Assembly (NCBI RefSeq): GCF_014196345.1
Contig: NZ_JACIDN010000007.1
Location: 124,001 to 188,000, forward strand
Origin: Methylobacterium brachythecii
Lineage (GTDB): Bacteria > Pseudomonadota > Alphaproteobacteria > Rhizobiales > Beijerinckiaceae
Length of the DNA stretch: 64,000 nt
Direction: 5' to 3'
The notes below the pieces were generated by a model that was given only the letters and a program-made list of their open reading frames with translations, ran no database searches and had not been told where the DNA came from. Numbering within the stretch: the stretch's first letter is position 1; each line of letters opens with the position of its first letter. Shown here piece by piece: positions 53,755 to 62,421 of the stretch. The position numbers were made by a program, and so were the translations under genes.

Positions 53755-54810
53755 ATGCGCGATCCAGTTGCCCTTCTTTTGACGGACCGCCCCGACCGGA
53801 GTGCGCAGATCGCCGCTGCGCTGGAGCCGGCCGTGGATTGCCGCGTCCTCGGCATGGACGAGCCCTGGACCGAGCCCGCTCCCCTCGCCGGCATCATCGC
53901 GGATGTCGACATCGTCCGCTCCCAGGCCAAGGAAACCGTGCGCAAGCTACGCGAACTGGCCGTGCCGGGCGACGCGCCTCTCGTGCTGCTGATGCGCAAC
54001 CGCAGCGCGCGCAGCTTCGCCGACGCGAAGTCCGTCGGTGCCGATGTCTGCCTCGCGGCGAGGACGGCTCCGCACGTCGTTGCCGAAACCTTCCTCGCAA
54101 AGACCCATCCGCGACGCGAGCTGATCGATCTCACCATCACCCGGGCCATCGGACGGGCGGGACGCGCCCTGACCACGCTGCTCGACGCCGCGCGGGCAGA
54201 CCAGTCGCTCGACGTCGACGCCTTCGAGACGGGCGTCGACCCGATCCTCACCGCCGTGGCGGATGGCGGACTGGTGCGCTGGCTCGACATCGTCTGGAGT
54301 TTCGACGACGCCACCTACCAGCACTGCATGCTGGTCGCCGGGCTCGCCGCCGCACTGGCACTGCATGTCGGTTTCTCGGCCAGCGATCGGCTACACCTCG
54401 TGCGCTCTGCCCTGATCCACGACATCGGCAAGGCCAAGATCCCGCTCAAGATCCTCAACAAGCCGGGCCGCCTCGACGATGACGAGATGCGCATCATGCG
54501 CACGCATGCCGCACTCGGCCACGCGTTGCTGATCAAGGCGACCGGCTTCGATGCGCAGACCCTCGACGTGGTGCTCCATCACCACGAGATGCTCGATGGA
54601 TCGGGCTATCCGGATGGGCTCAAGGGCGACGCCATCAGCGACCGCGTCCGCCTCATCACGATCTGCGACATCTATGCGGCGCTGATCGAACGCCGGCCCT
54701 ACCGAGCACCGATGGGCCATGGGGAAGCGCTTCGGGTTCTGCACAGCATGGGCGGCAAGCTCGACCGCGACCTCCTGGCAGCTTTCGAGCAGGCCATCGT
54801 CAAGCGCTGA
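53755..54810 (+). CDS. HD-GYP domain protein (putative c-di-GMP phosphodiesterase)
   Basis: This 351-residue protein has a C-terminal HD-GYP domain. The metal-binding pair is in ALIHDIGKAKIPLKILNKPG, the second His cluster in LHHHEMLDGSGYPDGLKGD (with the GYP motif) and the later Asp in ITICDIYAALIERRPYR. The N-terminal ~110 residues resemble a receiver fold (VALLLTDRPDRSAQIAAAL, PLVLLMRNRSARSFADAKSV GADVCLA) but lack an evident phospho-acceptor aspartate. Degradation of c-di-GMP is the likely role, though not every HD-GYP protein is active. Confidence 0.87.
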   Translation: MRDPVALLLTDRPDRSAQIAAALEPAVDCRVLGMDEPWTEPAPLAGIIADVDIVRSQAKETVRKLRELAVPGDAPLVLLMRNRSARSFADAKSVGADVCLAARTAPHVVAETFLAKTHPRRELIDLTITRAIGRAGRALTTLLDAARADQSLDVDAFETGVDPILTAVADGGLVRWLDIVWSFDDATYQHCMLVAGLAAALALHVGFSASDRLHLVRSALIHDIGKAKIPLKILNKPGRLDDDEMRIMRTHAALGHALLIKATGFDAQTLDVVLHHHEMLDGSGYPDGLKGDAISDRVRLITICDIYAALIERRPYRAPMGHGEALRVLHSMGGKLDRDLLAAFEQAIVKR

Positions 54811-55252
54811 CTGGTAGCCCGGCCGGGCTCCCGACTGAGGCCCGCGACAGTCGCGCCGACGCCTCCGAGAGGGCCGCCGAATGGAGGCTGGCCGTCCTGG
54901 CGACGTTTTCGCAACACCCCTGGGAAAACCAGCGCCGAAAATCCGCGTTTGCCGGCCACCGAACGTGCCGTTGCGCCAGATTCCGGCACCCCGTTTCCGT
55001 AATCGAAAAAGACGCTTGTTTGCAGAAGCCGGACGTCGACTGAGTCTCTCCACCTAAGACTCTGCAAACGATACGCTTTTCGAGTCTGTCGCGAGAACCT
55101 CTCCGAGTCGCATCATCGTTAAAGAGTCAACAAAACGATCCATAAAAATCGTGGACAAATCGCCCCTCTGAGTGCTCAATGTGAATACGATTCGTGGCGG
55201 GGCGTGAGTGACCGCTGCGGGGCGTTTCAGCCGAATTGAGTGGGGGTTAGTC
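54811..55252. promoter_or_regulatory. GANTC-rich upstream region of the histidine kinase
   Basis: No gene is seen in this 442-nt gap. Six GANTC sites (CcrM methylation motif) lie within 152 nt: 55042-55046, 55058-55062, 55082-55086, 55105-55109, 55124-55128 and 55189-55193. Chance would give fewer than one. This is a likely cell-cycle- or methylation-controlled promoter for the kinase at 55253. Confidence 0.6.
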
Positions 55253-57643
<2,391 letters not shown>

Positions 57644-57800
57644 AAATTCTTAGAATCGCTCTAAGCTATCCGTTTCCCGCAGCGCGGCCATGCAGCTGGG
57701 AACCTTCGGTTTCGCCGCTCATTCACCGGGCGTGAGGAGCGGCTCCCGGGTGGCGAGCCTCCCCTCGAAGCCATTCACGGCAAGCGAACGGAGAACTCCC

Positions 57801-58337
57801 ATGGCCAAGGCCAAGCAGCCGAACCTGCGCGTCGCCAGCGACCGCCTCAACACCCCGACCGATCTCGATCCGGCCGACACCAAGAAGATCGCCCAGGGCC
57901 TCACGGTCCTGGTGTCGGATCTCTTCGCCCTCTACATCAAGACGAAGAACTTCCACTGGCACATGAGCGGGCCGCACTTCCGCGATTACCACCTGCTCCT
58001 CGATGAGCAGGGCGACCAGATCTTCGGCATCATCGACGACGTCGCCGAGCGCGCCCGCAAGATCGGCGGCGTGACCCTCCGCTCGCTCGGCCAGGCCGAG
58101 AAGCTGAAGCGCGTGCCGGACAATGATGCCGACTACGTCTCGCCGCTCGACATGCTCGCGGAACTCCGCGACGACAACCGCAACCTCACCGCCAACATGC
58201 GCGAGTTGCACGAGGTCACCGACGAGGCCAACGACGTGTCGACCACCAGCCTGCTCGAGGAGTGGATCGACCAGTCCGAGCGCCGCACCTGGTTCCTCTA
58301 CGAGATCACCCGCGACGCCACGCAGGGCGGCCACTGA
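57801..58337 (+). CDS. dps: DNA-protecting ferritin-like protein Dps
   Basis: Dps forms a 12-subunit cage that oxidises and stores iron and shields DNA in stress. Its 178 residues include a basic N-terminal tail. The inter-subunit ferroxidase ligands are present: the histidines of KNFHWHMSGPHFRDYHLLLD and the Asp/Glu of DEQGDQIFGIIDDVAERAR. ATG 57801 has GGAG 9 nt upstream. It ends in a strong bidirectional terminator. Confidence 0.95.
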   Translation: MAKAKQPNLRVASDRLNTPTDLDPADTKKIAQGLTVLVSDLFALYIKTKNFHWHMSGPHFRDYHLLLDEQGDQIFGIIDDVAERARKIGGVTLRSLGQAEKLKRVPDNDADYVSPLDMLAELRDDNRNLTANMRELHEVTDEANDVSTTSLLEEWIDQSERRTWFLYEITRDATQGGH

Positions 58338-58362
58338 GCCATCCTGCCCTCACGGCAACGGG

Positions 58363-58395
58363 AAAAACCCCGCATCGCAGGATGCGGGGTTTTTT
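58363..58395. terminator. strong bidirectional terminator after dps
   Basis: A 9-bp stem CCCCGCATC-GCAG-GATGCGGGG is flanked by AAAAA on the left and TTTTTT on the right. It can stop dps transcripts on the plus strand and those of the small gene at 58420 on the minus strand. Confidence 0.9.
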
Positions 58396-58419
58396 CGTGC
58401 CGCGAGGCGAAGCCGCCGG

Positions 58420-58623
58420 TTAGGCCGCTTCTTCGATCTCGATCTCGTCCTCGCGCACGGCGCGCTCGGCGATGCCGGAGCGGATGCGGTAGGAGACCTC
58501 GCCGGACGCGTCGGCCGGCATCAGGCGGACGATCTCGGCGACGTCGCCGAAGCCGGTCTTGTCGTTGGTGGGGGTCGGTCCGAGGCGCTTCACGCGCTGG
58601 CCGAGCTTGTACTTGTGGGACAT
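58420..58623 (-). CDS. small SH3-like/beta protein, function unknown
   Basis: The 67-residue product has a basic N-terminal half (MSHKYKLGQRVKRLGPTPTN), an alternating beta-type middle (FGDVAEIVRLMPADASGEVS YRIRSG) and a very acidic tail (EDEIEIEEAA). The ATG is preceded by AAGGAGG. The pattern suggests a small beta barrel, but no function can be named. It follows the gene at 58653 closely (29 nt) and both share a cold/stress neighbourhood with two csp genes. Confidence 0.75.
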   Translation of the reverse strand: MSHKYKLGQRVKRLGPTPTNDKTGFGDVAEIVRLMPADASGEVSYRIRSGIAERAVREDEIEIEEAA

Positions 58624-58652
58624 GACGTCCTCCTTCCGAAAGGGGGCGGCGC

Positions 58653-59021
58653 TCAGCGCCGCAGCTTGATCTTGGCCTTACGGGCCGCGTAGCGCGCGTC
58701 GCGCTCGGCCTTCTGGGCGGCCTGCTGGGCGCGGGCGCGCTCGGCGGCGGCTTCGAGTTCGGCGGCCTTGCGGGCGATCTCGGCTTGGCGGGCGGCCTCC
58801 TTCTCGGCGGCCTTGCGCTCCTCGTCTGCGATCCGGGCGAGCTCGCGCTCCTCGGCGCGGGCGGCGCGGGCCTCGGCGACGGCCTTGCGCTCGGCGTTGC
58901 GCGCGATCACGGCCGGATCGTCGGCGCTCGGGCGCTGGCGGAAGCGCTCCACCATGGCCTGGCGGGCCTTCTGCTGGGCGGAGAGACGGTCATCGAGGGC
59001 GTTCTGGTTGATGAAGCTCAC
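58653..59021 (-). CDS. highly charged Ala/Glu/Arg-rich helical protein (possibly DUF6481)
   Basis: The 122-residue protein is almost one long charged helix (AEARAARAEERELARIADEE and AAEKEAARQAEIARKAAELE) with a basic end (AARKAKIKLRR). The start is GTG 59021, with AAGGA 6 nt upstream, giving VSFINQNALDDRLSAQQKAR. The pattern fits my memory of DUF6481 proteins found beside cold-shock genes, but this is not verified. It lies downstream of the csp gene behind a hairpin. Confidence 0.75.
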   Translation of the reverse strand: MSFINQNALDDRLSAQQKARQAMVERFRQRPSADDPAVIARNAERKAVAEARAARAEERELARIADEERKAAEKEAARQAEIARKAAELEAAAERARAQQAAQKAERDARYAARKAKIKLRR

Positions 59022-59088
59022 GTAGCGTCCTTGTTGCGGCCGCGGCCCCGATGGCCCGGCCTGGAGGGGGCAGGTTACGACAAACGAA

Positions 59089-59114
59089 GAAGCCGCCCCA
59101 TCGGGAGCGGCTTC
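59089..59114 (-). terminator. terminator-like hairpin after the first csp gene
   Basis: On the minus strand GAAGCCGCTCC-CGAT-GGGGCGGCTTC is followed by TTCGTTTGTC, about 25 nt past the csp stop. The T tract is broken, so termination may be partial. Confidence 0.55.
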
Positions 59115-59136
59115 GAGTGCGGTTGCGGAGCAGGGC

Positions 59137-59346
59137 TCACGCGTTCTGGAGGCTGCCGGCCGACTGCTTGCCCGAGCGGCGATCGGTTTCCATCTCGTAG
59201 GAGATCTTCTGGCCTTCGACGAGGTTGCGCATTCCGGCGCGCTCGACGGCGGAGATGTGCACGAAGACGTCCTTCGAGCCGTCATCCGGCTGGATGAAGC
59301 CGAAGCCCTTCGTTTCGTTGAACCACTTGACGGTGCCGGTGCTCAT
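59137..59346 (-). CDS. CspA-family cold-shock protein (copy 1)
   Basis: This single cold-shock domain of 69 residues is an RNA chaperone that melts mRNA structure. The RNP1-type GFGFIQ and RNP2-type DVFVHIS motifs are intact (KWFNETKGFGFIQPDDG, VFVHISAVERAGM). The basic tail is RRSGKQSAGSLQNA. The ATG has AAGGA 5 nt upstream. A long structured leader shared with the second csp gene lies upstream. The two proteins are close paralogues. Confidence 0.96.
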   Translation of the reverse strand: MSTGTVKWFNETKGFGFIQPDDGSKDVFVHISAVERAGMRNLVEGQKISYEMETDRRSGKQSAGSLQNA

Positions 59347-59491
59347 AGTCGTCCTTGTCGCTTCGCAGGAAATCATGCGCAGTCGTCCGACCGTCGTGAG
59401 ACGGCGAACGGTTCGATAACCGATAGAAGACGAGAAATTCCGAACCGCCCTGCGAAGGCGTATACGGCCCAAATTCCGGGCTTAGATCGAT
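59347..59491 (-). promoter_or_regulatory. conserved structured 5' leader of csp copy 1 (candidate RNA thermosensor)
   Basis: Reading toward the gene: an ATCGATCT box (59491-59484), hairpin GCCC-GGAATTT-GGGC (59481-59467), CTTCGCAGG (59457-59449), CTATCGGTTATC (59426-59415), hairpin CCGTC-TCAC-GACGG (59404-59391), CCTGCGAAG (59369-59361), the AAGGA ribosome site (59356-59352) and ATG. The two 9-mers are exact complements. The same order recurs before csp copy 2. Confidence 0.7.
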
Positions 59492-59733
59492 AACGGGTAA
59501 GTAGACCTTCACGCCCCTTCCGGCAAGAGCAGCGCAGAAATTGCGCGAAAGCCGCATCGGAATTTGTCGGCACATCGTCGTGTCGGACGTGTTATTGATG
59601 GGCACCCTCTGCGCAATCCGGTGCCTTGGGCAATGCCGGAGCCGTCCGCACCCGTCCGCACCCGGACCACGGCTCCCCGTTACGATCCGCCGCCCGCTCC
59701 TCGGGCCGGCGCACGACGCTCAGAGGACAGACA

Positions 59734-59958
59734 ATGGCGCATAACAGCACGAGCGGACGCACGCCCGGCCTCTCGATGGCCGAGTTCAACGCCCGCGCCA
59801 AGAAGATCGCCGCGTCCACCGGCGACATCGAGAAGGGCGATGCGCGCCGCTCGCCGCCCTCCCGCTTCCGCCGCGACAAGGCCGCCCCCCGACCCGAGAC
59901 GGCCGAGCCTGCAGAGAACGCCGAGACGGCCGAGGCCGCGGAATCCACCGAGGGCTGA
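59734..59958 (+). CDS. small Ala/Glu-rich basic-acidic protein, function unknown
   Basis: The 74-residue product starts at an ATG with AGAGGA 6 nt upstream. The N-terminal half is ordered and basic (GLSMAEFNARAKKIAASTGD, SRFRRDKAA). The tail repeats AEPAENAETAEAAE-type acidic units. No family was recognised. It has its own terminator and lies between the two csp genes on the opposite strand. An earlier in-frame start (59626) has no ribosome site. Confidence 0.68.
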   Translation: MAHNSTSGRTPGLSMAEFNARAKKIAASTGDIEKGDARRSPPSRFRRDKAAPRPETAEPAENAETAEAAESTEG

Positions 59959-60279
59959 CGCCCGCCCCCTCCCCCCTCGCGGGGAGGGCTTTTTTGTTGG
60001 GACGGGGGTCATACGGGACCAGGCGAACCGGCGCCTCCGGCCCGACACACCCCGTCCCTCAGGGCCGCGCCCTGCGCAGATGTGACGTGCAGCCACCCGG
60101 CCCGTCACCTGCCCCCTCCCAGCCTTCATCCTCCCAGCCAGGCCCTCACCCTAAGGCACCCAGCCGCGAGGCCGCGGGAACGCCCGAGCCCCTCGCCCCC
60201 GCGGCGAAGCCATCCCGAGCCACCTCACCGATGTTGCGAGCTGGCCTCCGCATCCCATCGCCCTCCATGCCCGACACGA
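59959..60279. other. intergenic region between the small gene and csp copy 2
   Basis: Apart from the terminator at its start, this stretch of about 320 nt shows only C-rich, low-complexity sequence and no supported gene on either strand. Confidence 0.4.
59965..59996 (+). terminator. rho-independent terminator
   Basis: An 8-bp stem CCCTCCCC / GGGGAGGG with a short loop is followed by CTTTTTTG, 8 nt past the small gene's stop. Confidence 0.8.
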
Positions 60280-60280
60280 A

Positions 60281-60310
60281 AAAAGCCGCCCCCGAAGGAG
60301 CGGCTTTCTC
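60281..60310 (-). terminator. rho-independent terminator of csp copy 2
   Basis: On the minus strand AAAGCCGCTCC-TTCG-GGGGCGGCTTT is followed by a T run (TTTTTTCG). The stable UUCG loop and T tract make this a strong terminator about 50 nt past the csp stop. Confidence 0.88.
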
Positions 60311-60358
60311 TCTGTTTGGCCTGAGCCCCGAGGGGCGCGGCGAAAGCGGTGTCGAGGC

Positions 60359-60568
60359 TCAGGCGGCCTGGAGTTGGCTCGCGGCCTTCTTGCCGGAGCG
60401 CTTGTCGGTCTCGAGCTCGAAGGAGATCTTCTGGCCCTCGATGAGGTTGCGCATGCCGGCGCGCTCGACGGCGGAGATGTGCACGAACACGTCCTGGCCG
60501 CCATCATCCGGCTGGATGAAGCCAAAGCCCTTGGTCTCGTTGAACCACTTTACAGTGCCGGTCGCCAT
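60359..60568 (-). CDS. CspA-family cold-shock protein (copy 2)
   Basis: This single cold-shock domain of 69 residues is nearly identical to copy 1 at 59137 through the RNA-binding face (KWFNETKGFGFIQPDDG, VFVHISAVERAGM). It differs mainly after residue 40 and in the tail (KRSGKKAASQLQAA). The ATG has AAGGA 5 nt upstream. A duplication that kept both the coding region and the leader is likely. Confidence 0.96.
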   Translation of the reverse strand: MATGTVKWFNETKGFGFIQPDDGGQDVFVHISAVERAGMRNLIEGQKISFELETDKRSGKKAASQLQAA

Positions 60569-60712
60569 GTCAGTCCTTAGGTCTTCGCAGGCTTATCGAG
60601 TGGGTTAGCACTTCGCGCGAACGCGAAGGGCCGGAGATACCGATAGGGGTGGAAACGACGGGGTCGCCCTGCGAAGGAGTCACGACCCGGAAAGTCCGGC
60701 CACAGATCGATC
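60569..60712 (-). promoter_or_regulatory. conserved structured 5' leader of csp copy 2 (candidate RNA thermosensor)
   Basis: The layout matches copy 1: an ATCGATCT box (60711-60704), hairpin CCGG-ACTTT-CCGG (60699-60687), CTTCGCAGG (60676-60668), CTATCGGTATC (60646-60636), hairpin CTTCGCG-TTCG-CGCGAAG (60628-60611), CCTGCGAAG (60591-60583), AAGGA (60578-60574) and ATG. The hairpins keep position but change sequence, which favours conserved structure over mere sequence copying. Confidence 0.7.
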
Positions 60713-61124
60713 GGTGGGACATGGGGTGCTCGGGCGGGAAGGCAAGGCGGGTGACCGCTCCAACCCACGATCCACGTCTTGGCGCACCGAAGCAGAGCTG
60801 CGGCCTCGGAGCGTTCTCAATGCCGCGCGATGTCCGAGCCCTCTCTTCGAGGACCTCCGACGCTGTCCCTCGGGATGAGGCTCGTGAGGTGAAAGCAGCC
60901 TTCTTTGGTGCCCATTTCTCCAAGTCATAGACTGCTTACGACCCAAGCCGGCCGTTCACGCGTGGCCGCGCAGTTCCCGACAGCGGACATATCCTCTGCG
61001 GCTGCTCCGGCAGGAGTTGACCCTTCTCAGACGCCAGCATCCCACGCGGCCTGCGCAACGGTGCTTATCCAAAATCGCGCAGCCCGAATTGCAGCCAAAA
61101 AGCTTGGCCCACGCGACATCAGTT
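60713..61124. other. intergenic region without a supported gene
   Basis: Upstream of csp copy 2 there are only short open frames with atypical composition. The 60780-60900 part looks like decayed repeat sequence (a GAGGCTCGTGAGGTGAAAGC-type segment). It should hold the csp promoter at its left end. Confidence 0.35.
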
Positions 61125-61622
61125 TTATCGGTTAGATGTTTTTTGCTTGGGTAGCGTCACGTCACCTTTCCACTCACCCGTAAAGTCCGTCTTGGACGTA
61201 TATGTGACTGTGAAGCTTCCCTTACCTCTGATGCCTTCGAATTCGCCAGTCGAGGCTGTGTCCTTGTAGGTTCCCTTTGCCGTTACACGTCCTTGAGCAT
61301 CGGTGGCGACCATACCTTTATAAGCGCTGGAGGTAGAGCCGACAGGTGTGCTGAAGGTGATGGTCCCCTGTACCGGTCCTTGGCCATTCTTGAGCGTTAC
61401 TGTTTCTACCCATTGAACTTTAGCGCCGTCGAGGGGTGTTCCGGGCCCATTATTCAAGCCGGAAGCGGTCTGCTGAACCTTGACCTCATTGGGTCCGAGG
61501 ACCTGTGGAGTCTGGGTATCAACACGGCCAGTATAGGATCCGCCCATCGGCATGGCGTGAGCGACAGGGGCTAAAGTAAGCGCGGCAGCAATAACCGTGG
61601 CCGTTACTGAAGTGTTCGACAT
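61125..61622 (-). CDS. secreted protein, function unknown
   Basis: The 165-residue product has a signal peptide (TATVIAAALTLAPVAHA, cleavage after residue ~23). The mature part is beta-rich, with GTYKDTASTGEFEGIRGKGS FTVTYTSKTDF followed by TGEWKGDVTLP. The TGEFxGxxGxGxF pattern is reminiscent of small beta-barrel secreted proteins, but I cannot assign a family. The ATG has GGAGG about 8 nt upstream. It is less G/C-rich than its neighbours, suggesting transfer. Confidence 0.75.
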   Translation of the reverse strand: MSNTSVTATVIAAALTLAPVAHAMPMGGSYTGRVDTQTPQVLGPNEVKVQQTASGLNNGPGTPLDGAKVQWVETVTLKNGQGPVQGTITFSTPVGSTSSAYKGMVATDAQGRVTAKGTYKDTASTGEFEGIRGKGSFTVTYTSKTDFTGEWKGDVTLPKQKTSNR

Positions 61623-62421
61623 TGGGCAAACCTCCTCAGAATTGTATTCAAATCAGCCAACGCTCCAGCGTCAACCATATTACCGATATATTTTGGTGAT
61701 ATAATTCGTCAATACTTCTGGGGCGCATCAAAAACTGAGCGGTTTTTTAACCCCAGGCCGCCAGCGCCTTCGCTAGCGGAGGCGGTTTCACGCTGATCGA
61801 GATGCAGGTCATCGGTGATCAACGTCTTTGATCCGTTGGTAGGTCGCCCCGGGCGCATTTGACCTGCTGCGTCGCTATCGTCTTGCTCCGGTAAGACCCG
61901 GCAAAACTCGCGTCGGGCGACTGGGGTCAGCCGACGCTGAACGGAGATCTGACGATCTAAAATGTGCGAGCTATTCAATTAAAGGAAATTCCGCAAATTC
62001 GCGAAAACAATCAAAACTGACGTTACGATCAAAATAAGCGCGATCATGTTCAGTCTTCACATGCACGATTGCGATCAGGAACCGAAACGGAAGCGGGATC
62101 AATCAAATAAATTGAGTAGCATGTCGCTTGGATTTGCTGCGGGACTGACCGTGGTTATCGCCCCTGACGTGCTCTTGCTCAACCACGCTCTTTTCCGCGA
62201 GATGCCGCGTCTGAACTGGCACATGCCGCAGGTCGTACGCAGCGTAGTTGCCCTTCCGTGGCGCTGACTGCACAAGGAAATGCCCACCACGGCGAGCAAG
62301 CGAACGATATTAACTTGGGAAGGTTGGCGCTTCGGGACGATGCCCGCATGCCACTGCCAATCGTCCCTCAAGCTGAACGGGACAGGTCGAGACAGCCGGC
62401 ATGTTATGCGATGCCGATCCC
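61623..62421. other. lower-GC region with no confident gene
   Basis: An A/T-rich segment upstream of the secreted protein includes TATAT...ATATA (around 61685-61705) and presumably its promoter. The 61709-61978 part reads open on the minus strand but shows no family features. 62046-62267 could encode a 73-residue membrane peptide (listed separately). Composition differs clearly from the flanking genes. Confidence 0.4.
62046..62267 (+). CDS. possible small membrane protein
   Basis: The open frame encodes 73 residues with one hydrophobic segment (SLGFAAGLTVVIAPDVLLLN) and a short basic end. There is no clear ribosome site and no recognised family. The membrane pattern is the only argument for it. 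Confidence 0.25.
   Translation: MFSLHMHDCDQEPKRKRDQSNKLSSMSLGFAAGLTVVIAPDVLLLNHALFREMPRLNWHMPQVVRSVVALPWR

Noticed and set aside
55208..55252. GTG 55208 as start of the histidine kinase
   Set aside because: ATG 55253 is preceded by a G-rich ribosome site and the extra 15 residues add no recognisable feature.
61709..61978. Minus-strand open frame of 89 codons, considered as a transposase remnant
   Set aside because: No transposase motif, no terminal repeats and no ribosome site could be seen.
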